Shown here: positions 41,801 through 56,800 of the stretch, in pieces | Position numbering within the stretch: position 1 is the first letter of the stretch | How the letters are laid out: the number at the start of each line of letters is the position of its first letter | Assembly: GCA_002633005.1 (NCBI GenBank) | Contig: NMRA01000119.1 | Coordinates: 502,578 to 566,577, forward strand | From: Phoronis australis | Lineage: Eukaryota > Phoronida > Phoronidae | Direction of reading: 5' to 3' | DNA length: 64,000 nt | The notes under the pieces: generated by a model | Databases searched by the model: none | Seen by the model: only the letters and a program-made list of their open reading frames with translations | Told to the model about the DNA's origin: nothing | Program-made: the position numbers and the translations under genes

Positions 41801-44800
41801 CCCAGACGTAGCCGTTTGTCTCCGATAGCATTCGGACGGCCATCATACTGCCCATGGTATGCACTGAGTGAAGCACTGCAATAGAAGGGACAAACCGTCA
41901 ACAGGTGGAGCTGTGTGGTCTTATGACACTGAATTTACAAATCTAGTTTCCTGGGATTTACTAGACTACAGTGGCCGTTGCAAGCAACCTAACCAGTCTT
42001 CTATACTTCATCGAAAAAATGAACTCGAGAGAAATAAAAAAGTAAAGTACCACAAATTCTGGCCTAAAATAACCATAAAGTTTCAAGAGAGATATGTTCT
42101 CTAATTTAATACAAAATAATTCTTGTGGTATTTTTAATCTTGCGAATTTATAATCTGCCCTGACAAAAGCTCATTTGTGAAACCTACTACATTAAATAGA
42201 GTAAAATAATTATGCAACTTCATCGAAATGCTAAATACGTGAAACAAAAATTCATGATGCTTACACAATTTATTAATGTCATCCTGTTATATAGAAAATT
42301 TGTACTACTGCTTTTATTGAAGGCACAGCTAATGGATTAAAAAAGCAATTACCTTGGGAGTGATTATGGCTGGCGTCACTGAGGTCCTGGGGATGTATTA
42401 GACTGTACCAGGATCTTCCATAGATATCAGCTGGCTTTAAACCCAGGTGCATTTCACCTCTGCAATACATAAAATCAATCCGTTACCACGGCAACCACCA
42501 ATGTGATGCGCTACAATGACGGGCAACATGTAGTCATCAAATAGTGATACCCAGAAACAACAACTCCTACTAATTCCCCTGTAGACATGGCTCTAATTAG
42601 CCAATCTGAGATCTGAAGTTTTAATTTCGACTTTTGCAACCTAATCGAAGTGCAATCATGCCTCTAACAAAGTCCAGACAATGGCAACCACATCTGACTG
42701 TCCTAGAACGTACCTGGAATCCATGTTGATGAATGTCATGTCCAGCTTATGTGTGCTTCTGTATATCTTGGGGTTGTTGAGCAGGATGTTTTCTTTAGTC
42801 TCTGGAGTCAGTAAAGGTGTGCACACTGCCAAAAACACCGGCTGGTCCCCATATTGGTCTCGCTGGCTGGGGTGGATGTAACGTCCCCGAACATGCATTA
42901 CCTAAAACCAACAACCTTTACCATGAAGAAAACTTCAAATTCTGTTTCATGTATGAATGTGTCATTCAGTCGATACCCTTACCTTGCGAAGCCCAATATT
43001 AATTAAGAGGACTGGTCCTTAACTTTTGTCAAATTTTAATAGTGTAACATTATAAGTTGAATTATTTGGGGGTAGTAATGTTCGAATTTTAAGAGACTAC
43101 TGCAGTATTTGGAAAATTTCGCATGTGCAAAATATACCTCTGTATCAAGTGTTTACCACAATAGTACATGATAACTTCACATGGTGTCAATCCTAATGTC
43201 AGTCTTGCCAAATGGCCAATCATTAGTTCAACTATATTTTATCTTCCATGATGGTTGCATAGACTGTTTCCATGGCGATGGTACTATTTCTTTTACTTAA
43301 TAATCAGATATGAGCCAGAGGCTTATGAGCAGATTTAGTTGGTTATTTTCGGTATAGTCTTGTTAACATTAATTAAGGAGTTGGGATCACAATGATTTCG
43401 ATATTGATACGCCATGCCCACTCGATTCGATTTTGCTGTTTAATTTAAAGTTACAACTTATGTGAGACTTGAAGAAATTATTGTGACATTGAACAAATAA
43501 GCAGTTCATTCATTAGTTGGAATCCTTTCATATTTAAAAATTTTGTTGCTAAAATTGATAGGAGTAGTAAGCTGAAAATTAATTAATCTGACAAACGAGA
43601 ATGCCAACTTCCGTTACTCTGGTGTTTTTCCGTGAATGGTTGTCAGTTTTGTGATCAGAGCTGTGTGGGCGGGCCAATTACCATCACCACATCCATCAGA
43701 ACTTCCCTGTTGGTGACTGAGTCAGATATGGAACAGCACTCTTATGGACACTGTACTTTCACTGGTCACCATCACATGATCAGGACTACTAGCAAAAACA
43801 GCTGGATATCAAAACAGTCCACTACCCAACCATATTTGGCAGTTATTTCCTTAAATCTTAAATGATTTTCCCCGAAAATAAAATGTTTAGGTCTTCCTAA
43901 ATTGGCTTTGAGGTTGTGATGTGGTATCAAGTTTCTGTCCCCCAAATAGCCCTAACATCTGTCACTGTTGTTGGTAGCACTTCATTCACCAACAGGTGTC
44001 AACATGTGTCATTACTGAAAAGCATGTTAGCTCTGATAGGAAGTGTGTACAGGTCACAGACAATATGCTTGATAATGCTTATTGCTCCTCACTTTGTTTT
44101 ATCAGGTCAATGCAATTAGATTTCAGACCTATTCAGACTGACTTCTTTCTTTAAAGATGGTATAAATTGGCACTTCAGACAAGTCGTGAAACGCGCTGTT
44201 TTGACATTCAGTGATCACGATCATAGCATTATGCAGTAAATCTAAACAATATTATTCCCCGTGACAAAACTACTACTATTCGAGCTCTGCACAGAGTTAG
44301 TTGGTTGCTCTAACTGACTGAGATACACTTATTATCATAGCTTACTGATTTAGGATTTAATAATACAACTGTTCAGGAAGTGTGTGCGGGAATGTTCCAT
44401 GTTGATAACTCCTCTAACAACTCTAATGAGGTTATAAAGAACGGTGGAGGTGTACAGATAAATTGCTTTCGGATGTAATTTCAAAGCATTAACTCAATAT
44501 ACTACTGGGGGAGACTTTGGTCAAGTCCTTCGGTATTTTTAGACAAGGATGTTATTTAGGTAAAATGCAACCCATTTAGAATATGATATGGCAGCCGAGT
44601 GATGTTTTGTTTTCATTTTTTTCGCAAGAAATAAGTTGGACCAAACAGAGTCTTTCTAAGTTGTACGAAGCTGCCATCAGAAAATGTTTGAGCAATTGTG
44701 GTCATTCAAAACAATGTTAGAATGCTTTGAAAAATAAAAGAAATCAATTCTGGCAGTTATTTTGTCCGAAATTCATGAGATTTACCGTAATGGCGACCAA

Positions 44801-47800
44801 GTGGTCCTCTTTGAATTAATGCCTCACTACACTTGACGCATGTAATCTTACAATGTCCACAACTGGTAATTGCAGTTTCACACCACTTTTTGTTATGAAA
44901 CTGATCTCAACTCTACTTTACACAGTAGAAATACAATTTCTGTGTTTGGAAAAAAGTAAAGTCGTTAATTGGACTGGACTAATTAAGTTGGAATTTGCCA
45001 AGCTGTCACCCATATGTATCGCAAAGAATTATGCGGCTACGTTAGGACAATTGGGGAACAGCCTGTTTTCTCACCTCAAGGCTAGAGAGAGTTGCTCACT
45101 GGAACTAATGGCAGCTTTCTTCAGTTGTATAATAACTGTTTTTATGGCAAAACATTGACAAGGACAAATACATGAATTAATATGCTTTTTTATCACTCAT
45201 CCATAGATGGGCTGTGTTATGTTGTGATTCGGGTCAATATAACACTCGTAAGATCGATTTTCTATGCTAGGGTGCAGCTGTGAATTTGACAATTTAATAC
45301 TAGTTCTCCATCTCAAATAAGAAAGCATTACGTCAAAAAGCCTTGAATCGTAAAAATTGGGTATTAACATAAAAATAGAAAGGCATCAACCGTTACTGAT
45401 GGGGGCTTGAGGCTTGCAGGTTCACTGGTTGGTGACAAAAATTTTTTTTAGTGATCTGTCACCAGTCTTTAATACAAACCTGTCAATATACCCATATCTC
45501 AACCAATCCTCCCAGACCATTTGTGAGATAACTGAATTAACCATGGCCCCCAAGTGATTTGTTTATTTTGACAGCAATTATCCTATCAGCTGGGCCACTG
45601 AAGCTATTATCTGGATTAGGCAGATTGTGTGATAACCACCACTTGTCAATTGGCATTGGTGGATAGGAGCAGTTTATCACAGAAGAAAATCTGGTGGCAG
45701 TTGGGGCTCTCTGATCACAGACTGTGTGTAACACTTATCTCTGCTTTGCAAACTCAGGCTTGTTTCAGAAGCCCAAAAGCAGCACTTTATTGAAGGAAGT
45801 AATATGTTTCTAATTACATTTCCAACAAGTCTATGTGAAACCACTGTTTTTCTCTGAGACAGTGTCAACTGGCCAGCTTGAGCATAAAGAGTCAGTGGCT
45901 CTTAAAGTGTTTTGAATGAAAGTAGGTTAGAAATTAATTAGCCGGGGCAAAATATGCATTCAATTTTTTTCAAATATCACTAACAAAACTCTTTTAGTCT
46001 GAATTTTCAGCAAACACTGTAAGTATCGGTACCCCTAAATAGAAAAATGTCCAAATCTGGCTAACTTTGGAGCGTCACGCGTCAGAAACGACTGTTAGAA
46101 TTCGTATGAAACTTCCAGATACTACGCTTTACGCACTATTCTCCAAAAGAGATTTTCAGGAATTCTTTTTTAAAATGTTCCATTTTAGCAAGAGCAGCTA
46201 TAAAAATGAGCTTTTTTTATGATTTTCATGAAATAGCTCAAGATACAGTTGTTTTGCCATCACTGTACCTTCCTTTTTTGCAAAACTTTACCAAACAGAC
46301 ATGGTCACGTGACCCAATCAATGGCAGTGGTGAAAAATTAAAAATAAAATTGCACAGGTTTTCAGATTTCAGAAAATATATACTTTTGCATTGTAAATTC
46401 TTGGTTAAATGAGTATTTTTGTTACGGGTTTATGTATAACCTCAACTAAGGGAAATCTTAGGGATAATCTTACTAATTTGTAACAAAAATGCATGCAGGA
46501 ATTATCTTTTTTTTTAAAACCTATGACAATACTGTAAACGCCCGCAATTTTTTCTGATGGAAGATACTGCACAGAATTTGAATAAAACTTCACATGTACA
46601 TCAATTGTGTCCTAAATTTTCAAAATTTTACTGTGCTTTTTCTTTTGAAATGAGATTGCATTAACCACTGCAAATAGTTGGAAATGCTTGTTCAATTCTG
46701 TATGGCAAATCAAACTTACCTTCTGTGCTGCAAAACTATGTCTTTTAGCATTCTTTGACATGTTGATCCGGCAGAAAAATGACCTTTGATCTCTGTCATC
46801 TGATGAATCATAGCTCATTCGTAGCAGCTCCCTCTGCACTACACTATGATCTTGCTTGTCAATGATGTCATAGATGCTGTCTCCTTGAGTCAACAAGTCA
46901 ACCTAGTGGCAACAGTTTTCAAAATAAACTGGAAGTCATCTATACAAATATTCATTTCTTTTCGACTAGAACCTGTTTCAATTCCAGCCAAATCTCGATA
47001 AAATCTCAGCAAGTGTCCTGGTAAGTCCATTAATTTGCAGGCTAAGTGTAATAATTTCGCATTAGAACTCTTGACTAAAGTTCAACAAGAATGCTATTTT
47101 ACTGCGATAGAAGTTGGTAATCTGACATCTAATTTTGTAAAGAATGGCAGACTCAGTCAGTTCCGTGGAAGTCTTACTAATTTACTTTGTAAACTGATGT
47201 GCATCCCAGTTTCCAAGCATGTTTTTGAGGTCAGAAAATCTGCAACTTCAAACCGCGATCAAACAAATAATTATTAGGCAGTTCAACATGCCCAAAAAAC
47301 AACACTGGGCATCTGTACAACGGTGCACAACTAAAAAGCTTTTCACTATCATTTATTACATTTGATTTGTTGAAGTATAGTAGTTTTAGTTGGTTGTGCT
47401 TAGCCGATAGTAAACATTATGTCAGGGCTGCGTTCAGTAGGTGTAAGAACCAGTGAAAACGAAAGATCTTGTAAGTCTTCAGAGATATCCTCACGTGTTA
47501 CATGCGAAGTACATGATCATAGTAGTTTTACTGTGAAATTCTTGTATCTACGTTATGCAGCACAGGTTTTGAAACAGTTGACATAATATACGGTACATGT
47601 TTAAAAGTGTATATTCACCAGATACAAACAAATCAATCCGTAATACATGACAAGTAACATAATTAGAGTATTCATATCAAACTTCAAACTTTGATACATG
47701 GTGTTTTCAAACCACCTACAGTACTCCATCCTAACTCCCCACGAAGCATGACTTAATGACACACACCCCCATATCAACTAACACAGCTATATCAGTACTT

Positions 47801-50800
47801 TGCACATATTCACAGTTTTACCACCATACACCGTATTCACGCAGTCGCCATTTTAAAAGTGAGCCTCTTTAAAGGTTTTAAAAACAATGCATTTTGCGCT
47901 TAAATACAGTGCAAAGCGTGTTTTTTTTTTGCGTGCCTCGTCAAATTCATGCCTCAAATGCATTGTTTTTTAAATCTAAAAAGAGGATCACAACTAAAAT
48001 TGCGACTGCGTGAATAAGGTCTATATCCGTGTATTGCCTCAGCCAAAACACAGTGTGCCTCTCCCTCGAGAAGCACTAAATGCTCTTTCAGAATATGTAT
48101 GAACCTTTAAAAGAATTAGTCTAATTGTGAGTCCGGGCTAATTCTGGCAACCAGGTTTCATATTTGTTAGTAATTTCACAATTATTTGAATTAACAAAAT
48201 GAGATGTTGTTAATTCTTATTACATCAACTTCTAAAATCACATTACGTTTCAGTCACTACAGTTTGGTAGTTTGACTTTAGGTATGAGACAATACTATTC
48301 GTTTATCCATCCGTGAAGGACCTCTGACTTAGAATCTGAGGGTGTTCCACTATATTCTTGACGAGGCCTGCAGCTAGAAAGTCAGGATATCCAACCATTT
48401 TGAGAGTGGACTCGAAACCAGGGACCAATTTGTTGTGTGCTTACATGAAAATTCACCCTTCCATAGTGTTTCCAGAAACACTACTCTCTTGTAGGGGTTA
48501 ATTGAATGAACCTGACCCTTTTGTATAGATCCTTTCATTGCTGAATTTTTACCTTATTTGGCTGAAACAGCAGAAGAGAAGAGATGGGATGTTGTCAAAA
48601 ATGAGCACATCTTTTGCAAACGAACTTTAAAAAATAACATGCAAACCAAAACCTTCTGTAGATTTGTGTATTTAGAAAAAAGGGGACCTTTTGTAAAGTT
48701 TCGAGCTTTCAAAGCAAACTCTTTTGTAGGGAAAGGCTGAATAGAAAAAAACACCTCTGATAGGGAATTGTGTTAGAAAAGACACTCTTTCGAGAGGAAA
48801 ATGGTTCTGAAGTTTCATGTCCCATATACTTCTACGGGAGTAACCCCCCTGAGAGTTTGAACTAACAATGCTTGCCTTTGACAGGCATACTGAAGAAGAC
48901 ATTTTAATTACTGCAGTGATATAGGTTGTGGTGTAGCACTTGCAGTTTCTGTCATGATAGACTGGAGTAATTATTAGTATCCACCTGAATGATGTAATAT
49001 TCATTATTTACATAGCAATGATCTACGCATCATTGAAAATCAATGATTTTCAACCATTTCCTAAGATTTATTACCCCATAACACACGAAAAATTGTAATT
49101 CTTTTCATTTTCTCCATGTGGTCTTCTGAATTGATAGAATTCATCGCTGCACAATGAAGAACAATTAGTGTAGTATATCCCATCACAGTTTGTTATGACA
49201 TTTGTCTTTTACCATTGTAACAAAAATATTTATTGTAATTAAAGCACCTTTGAAAAATTTAATTTTTTCTAAGGTTTCAGCTTTTCTGCATAATATACAA
49301 ATAAATTAGCAAATCACCTCTCAGATGTATGTGAATCTTCTTGTTTCATAGACTCCTTTTCTTGGGGAGAAAAAAACTTCTTTAAATACCTCAACATAGA
49401 AAAATCTCTTCACGTAGGGATTATAGCGAAATTAAAAAATTTAGTAGTACTGCATTATCAAGTCACTTGGTAATGCAGTTCCTTTAGATTTAGTTTCAGC
49501 AATAAAAAGCAACAAAATTCAAGGAAGTACGTCTGAATGTTATCACGTAGAAATTTGTTATGTGTTTTTTTTTTCTGTTTGACAGTTCAACGTACTTCCT
49601 ATATTCTGTTTGGCACAAGTTACAAACTAATTCTTATATAGTGGATAAGCTTTGGAGTGTCTTCTGGGCACAAAGTGCTTTTACCACTAATTGAGTCAGC
49701 TGTAATTTTTGCTTACCATGGAGTGTCCCAAGAAATCTGTGACATTTCCTGATATGTACAGTAATTTGCCATCCCGCGTAGCTATCAACAGGAAACCAGA
49801 TAGGCACTGTAAACAAAGAAATCGACAAATAAAACTCCAGTTGCGTCAAAATATAATTCTAAAATGGGCGTTTTTCAAAATTAAACTTCAATTCCACACA
49901 TTAGCTATTCTGGTGCTTAACAATCAAAAAGTGATTGAAGAAGCACTGTGAACCAATGCTTCTAAACAGGAAGTAAACATTTTGTCCACCATGTGCTGCA
50001 TCTCACTGCAGCAAACAGAATTTATAGGACTCTGACGTGATTACCACTGCCACTGTACAGGATTGGGTGTGCAAGATTTCAGTGCTATTCCCGTTTCTCC
50101 AGAGAAAAAATGCCATCTTCAAAACTGGGAGAATGAAACCGCATTTGAAAAGCATCTGGAAATGATGCAAATGCTGTGTCAGACACAACACCTGATACCT
50201 GAAACAAAGTGGCTAAAATGCGAGTGCTTTTGCTTGCTTTTTCACTAGAAGCAAAAGCACTAGTCATACAAACGGTTACAAGTGTCACTTAGTTTTCTAG
50301 GGGTGTGAGTTACTCTAAAACTGTAGGGGTTTTCCCCGACACTTTTGTAGCCAGACCGCTTACTTCAAAAGTCGAATTTGCCCAGGAATGGGTAAGAGGC
50401 ATAATTTGTTTATTGGTGTATTAATCAATTGACATCAAATTTTGTTTAAAAAGTGACTCAGGTGGTGAGGAAAAAATTAATTTCTGGCAAAAATGGCCCC
50501 TTCCCCGACAGCTGGTCTTTCTGGGTAAAAAGCTAGGATTTTCACTTGCATTTTAGTCAGTGAAATTGTTAGTTTTTACCAATCCTGCGTATAAAGTCTC
50601 TGCCAAACTTGGACAAACTTCTTGCCAAATTTATGTGAGACAATTTAGTCAAACATTTGTCACAGTAAAATTACATTTTTGCCAAACTTTAGTCAAAAGT
50701 TGTAAGGCAAGTTGTTATTTTGACATTGTGTGTCAAGATTTTGTCAAGATATTGCTGGAATTGAAACGTGTCCTAGTCAAAGAGACATGGCTGAAACAGT

Positions 50801-53800
50801 TTTGAATGTTGACACTTCATTTTATTTTGAAACCTGTGCTGCGAAAAGTTGGTCGGTAAAATTACTGGGTTAGATAAACAAAGTAAGTGTGCACAACAAG
50901 AGGTAATAACTGAACAGGTAAAACAGTTTGCAGTCACACCTGCATAATATGCTTCATGCTATAGTTTTAGTTCTAGATTGCATTTCTCCAAATATGGTCT
51001 CAGGTCACAACATGAATCCTGCTCGATGCTTTTAATCCGGCATTGTGATAGCACTGGAATAGGGCAGGCCCTTGTCCATGATTGTACGCCTGTGCATAAC
51101 TAAGGAACCCAATGGCAAGTGATAACGAATGTCCTTTCTTTTTTAGAACAGAAGCTTAATTCAAATTCCACTGAATTTGGGCAAAATTCAACCAAGTGCG
51201 CAGATGCACTTGAAACCATTTTCATTAAGTATGGTAATTAAGTGGGTTAAGAATAGTCTCGACTAAATTAATCTTCAGACTATTTTTTCCTCGTGATTGA
51301 GAACGAAGGAGAATTAGCAAGCTGACTGAATCATTCTTTAATTAGAATTTTATGACCATAAGAGTCATTACCGGTAATTTTTGTTAACGGAATTACACAT
51401 AAAGACAGGAAAATGGTATTATGTCTTCTTTTGTCTGGTGTGCATACGACCTTCAGTAAATGGATCCCTCTCAGACTTTCATCCGTGGCACAAATTTAGA
51501 ACACAGTATGGGGGAAGAGTATAATTTTATTTTTTTTTAACAATGTTTAACAAAAATGAAGAGGAAGAAAACTGCACATCACTTTTTGTGTGATTTACAT
51601 CAATGAACGCAAATTGATAATTCTGGCACTTATTTTTGTTCAAATTTGAGGAAATTTTACCCCACTGATGCAGCTGGATACAGCCAAAGGTTGTTGAATG
51701 TTAATTTCTTTTGAGCTTACCACAGAATTAAAGATACAATTACACGCTGCTCCAGACAATTTGGGAGGCTATGTTGTTGCAACATTACTGCCTTGACTAA
51801 GTTATGTGCTAGCAAATGGTTAAATTTAGCTGTTTAGTGAAAACAAATTTTTTTAAGTGCGTCAAAGGAAAGCCATAACACCGAACTATATACATTTATA
51901 GATATCCGCGTACCATCTTGACAAGCTGTTATGGCTGACAAACATTAAAAAGGTAAAAATCTTATTTCGTGAACAATAAGGGATTGACAGGTATGTCAAC
52001 CATGAACCTCCACAAACCTATATTGGGTTAATGCATTGCAGGTAATTTATGAGATGACTGACAGCAATTTCGTTTGGTTTTTGTCAACAAATCTGCAGCC
52101 TTGACATTACCCAGGTTCATAATTTTATGTCAGCTACAAAAGACCTGTAGGCACTTCTTAAGTGTTGTTTCTTGCCTAGATTAACACGTACCTAAACCCC
52201 TCACCAAGGAGAAAAATAAAATTTGTTGTGATTGCTATGGCATTGACGTGCTCAGGCGCATGTGCTGAGTGCATATAATACTGTTTGTTCTTGAAGCATT
52301 GTGCTTCAAGCTATATAAAATCACAACCCCAAAATTGGGGAGCTCAGACAACCGCTCCTGCGCAAATTTTTCTTTATGATTTCGCGCCCACTTCTTGCAT
52401 AGACAATTGAGCATTGGACCTTGCCCACCTACACCATTTGAATAGCAAAATTTGAATGGGATTCGGTCCATATTTCACGGTCACTGATAGATACAGGGCA
52501 ATGCGTAAACAGCGCAGTTATTTTTCCCCGTGCTAAAGCCTTTCCAGCATTATTTCCACTACAGGATGGTCTGTACTTTTTTAATGTGCGTTGTCTCTGA
52601 CGTCAATCACTGGTTGTTCATTCATGCGAGTTGACCTTGGCAATTGTTAACGTCACTTAGGTGAATTCTATGCACAGGGGACTCAAAGCACATGCAAATC
52701 AGTAAATAGGTGTTGTATTTAGAACAGTCCCTGTTCTATTTTTAAATGGTAACAATTAGGTGCCTATATTTAGTAAACATAAATTTGTGGGACTGTGAAC
52801 CTGATTTTAATTTGTTTGACATGTTTTTACCTGTGAGTATGACATAGTTGTAACAATTTCCACGAAACGGAGCTGTGTAAACACTCATAATTCGTAAATG
52901 AATGTTTTCTGTTTTACTGCCAACACGTCATAGAATACACTAGAAATAATTATTGTTTCTACACTTGAACGATATCAACTAAAATCAAAGCCTGACAAAA
53001 TAATTAAGCAGCAATTGTTCTGCAAAATCAACTCTCTGAACATAACCAAAATCAGAATATCAGCTTACCTGGGAAAAGTCAAGATCAGTTAAAAAGGTTT
53101 CTACGTCAAACCCAGATGATCCAAATACTGAAAACATAAAAAGAAAAATCCATGCAATAATTACCATACTATCCTTAATATGTCCATTGTTTACTGTCAG
53201 ATAAATCACTTCAATAAAACCAGCACACATAATACAAGTAATAATTAATGTAACCAATTAAACTAAAAATCATATTTCTAAACTCCAAGATTAAGTTTTA
53301 CTCTTTACTCCGCCAAACGTTTGGTTAAGAACTTGACTGCATAAGAGAAAACAACATCTAAATATTTGTTTGAGAAAAAGCACGTTTATAACTGCATTTT
53401 GCCCTGTTTAGCTGGCTGAAATACCTTATCATTGTATGCAATACTGTGAGACCAGTTTTATGAGAGTAACAAGTTTAATTCAATCAGGGGCGATATGCAG
53501 GTTTAGGGCTATGTAGGAACCCACCGACAAGCCTGTGTACTGAGCCAAATACCTACAAACCAGTGAGCAATACATAGCTCCAATTTTTTTCATAGCCTCT
53601 CATACATTTTAAAAATAAACACCTTCTCATTTGATATGAGCTTTTCTCAAATAAATGAGCTTTGAAAAAAGGACTTAAATTGAATACTTAATAAGGTATT
53701 GCCCAGACAATGCCACTCTTGCAAATTCATTAAACGGTCTATCTTTTTTCGAAGCTCATTTATTTGAGAAAAGCTCATTTCAAATGAGAAGGTGTTAATA

Positions 53801-56800
53801 ACTCTTACCAGCATTTCGGAGAACATTGCTTAAAGCATAGTGCCAGAAAGTTTCATGAGAATTTAATCACTTATCCGTGAGATATGATGTTTCTAAGTTG
53901 GCCAAATTTGGAACTTTTCTATGGTCCTACAAACCCAAAGCTCATAAAGCATAACCCCTCAAGCGCACTTATTCATTTCAAATTACAATCCACCTGCACG
54001 CTAGACTGGTAATTTCAATGGCAATAGACAAAAAATATCAGCCAATGTACACCTATTGAATTGTGTCCCATTTTCAATGATATACTGTACATGGGTGTGC
54101 TTTTTGTCTGTGGACGTACTTGATTTACTGGCTTGGACGTCTGGTAGGCTCTCAATGATGACTTCTACCATAGGATTTAAACCAATCAGATGTCATAACC
54201 AACTGACCTAGTGGAACCAGCGAAGTCAATCAAGTGCAGCCAATTAAAAGTAGACTTTACCTGCTTGGTGTTTATAAAAACCCCAAAACAGGATATAATT
54301 TGGTGAACCATCTTTCCAAACACGATGCTCCTTTAACATGGCACGAAACGCATCTTATGTCGTTTGAAGGTTTTGCCACTCCTGTTTTCGTTTTATGATA
54401 ATTCAGACGTTGTTTATGCTGACCACAACAAGCTTTTATTTCACAATGCACTCCGCTGGACAGGTTTTCTCTAATCTTCATTATAAGTACTTGGGAAAAA
54501 TGAGAAAATACTTGCACCACAGGGCATTGACCATTATACCATAAGATGCGCTTGATAAGTTTTTCCCTTTTTACTAAGAAACTTTTACCTAAACAAAACA
54601 AAGGATTTGTGTGTAAGAAAAAGATGTTTTGCCCGATTGCACGTAACCCACGATTTTGTTGGAAATATTTCAAGCAGCTTCTGTAAAGCAAGAAAGGGAA
54701 ATAATATTTCAGAATTGGCAGTTCGTATTCAAAGCGAAGCTTTCCTTGATACTCTTTGCATGATTCTCCTAGGTACTGTTAGAAATTATTCCACTTTTGC
54801 AAGAAGGGCTATCAAAGAGTAGGGTTTAATGGATTTGTATAAAATAATTCAAGTTACATGAAATGAAAACAAAAATTTAGAAAACTGTATCAGTGTTTTT
54901 GAGATGTCAACTTGAACATGCATATTAAAGACAATTTAAGTGATGCTGTTGTTTGCTATGAATGTACCTATCTTTTTGCTGGAGATTTTTGCTAAGACAG
55001 GCGGCAGATTGATGTATTGTTAAAAATTAGATTATACGTGCAGGATCAATACTTTCACATTTCATCATGTTAAATTCTGTAGTTATGCACATTTTTGGCC
55101 AAATGCACAGACTAACCAATAAGTTTGCACATAACTATCATCTTGATATACAACAAGTACAATATAAAATTTCTGTTTGATTTCTGAGAAGAATGACCTT
55201 AGTCTATCTGATTTCTTTAATCACTCGTCTGTAAAGAACTACCATTCAAAGTGACAAAAAGTCACAAACACAAGATAAAAGAAGGGAAAGGTCGCAAAGA
55301 ACAGACAAGATTTAGCCAGGAGGCATTTGTGAGCTCCCCTTTGCATGGTATGGGGTACGGTACTCTTTGATTGACTCTAGAGCTAATTAAATGCCCTTAG
55401 CTTGAAGGCATAGAAGCAGGAAATGCACCTGACATGCTCAAATTTTAATATTTTTTTGTTATTCAGTGACACATCTATAGAAATTATCAATGTTCAGTGA
55501 TATTTTAGAGACACGTGTCACATTTTAAGACAATCACTGCCAGGGTTCACGTTGCCGACACACCTTCGTGGTGTTTTGATAAATCAAAACAATTCCTCCC
55601 GATCAAATATACGCAACCATACACAAGTTGGGTCCCGCATAATGGGAGACCTTCCAAGCAGCAACGTAGAAGCTGCTCAAATGGGACTGCACACCAATGG
55701 CCTCTAGGGGACATTGTTGCATTTATCTTGTGTTTAAAATCTATCACATATTCTGTAGAAGGGTCTTTTCACAAAGTCAAAATGTTCCTCTGATGCCTGA
55801 TTTTGCCTGAAAAGGAATTATCTCCTGGTAGAGCCAGGTGGTGATAAAGAGACACCTCTCTTTAAAGTCTTCCAAAAGTTTCCTGCTTTCTGAAAATCTC
55901 CCATTGGATTACACAAGTAAACTGTCAGATCAATAAATACTTTGGCTGTACTGGACATAGTCGAGCTAAGTGAAAACTATGGCCAAAGACCAAATGCTGG
56001 GGCAGACCAAAAAATACTACAGACAATGCCTCTAAATCCAGCAGCTAAACTCTGCAAACGCGATTGGAGACTTTGTGCCCAAACCTATTGTCCATAGTTT
56101 CCTACAGTACTCAGATATAGCTTTTCCAATCAGGTGCAAAGTTAGGGTTCCAAGCATTGCATTATTCTTAAAAATTATGAAATCAAATACATATGAGGTG
56201 TACTTTTTCAAAACTATCCAGACCATTAACCTGGTCTACGTTTATTTGCAGAAACCCACCCAAGCGTTTCTTTTAATGGGGCAACTTTTGTACAGACATT
56301 GCCCAGACAACAACAGTAATGTCCAATAAAAGTAATGTATTATCACTGTCCTAGAACAACATTATGGATATACAGGTATACTACAGCATTTAAAAATCAA
56401 AAAGGAATTGGAAAGGTCAACATCTGTGACTTAAACTGATTGAGTAGAGTTTGTCACAATCCAGACACCAGGGGGAGGGATTTTGCAATAATTAATCAGT
56501 TAACTGGTTTACCACTCAATGAATGTGGTTAACCAGTCTTAAATCTAAATTTATTTTACACAATTGGTTTTGAATTTTTGTACTCACAATATTTTCATAG
56601 CATTGCTACAATTCAAGAGTTTGCAAACGAGCAATTTTTTATCATGTATAGTTTACAGTTTATCATTAACGCCCATAACAAGCCAGGGAATGCAGTGGGC
56701 AGATTTTTAGACGGCTGAGGCTGACTAGAACTGTCAATGGTCAATTGCTCAGAGTGGACGTGAGGTGCAGGCAGGGGGTACAATTGCATCCGTCACACTA

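Noticed and set aside
50224-50262. 11-bp hairpin TGCTTTTGCTT/AAGCAAAAGCA
   Set aside because: Short, single copy, no flanking duplication; likely chance in AT-rich DNA.
52235-52471. Minus-strand 78-codon frame
   Set aside because: No splice context or recognisable motif; in an intron between confirmed exons of the bHLH-PAS gene and out of phase.
52598-52605. TGACGTCA palindrome (CRE) in the bHLH-PAS intron, with another near 30173
   Set aside because: NPAS4 is CREB-responsive in mammals, but an 8-mer is expected about once per window by chance.
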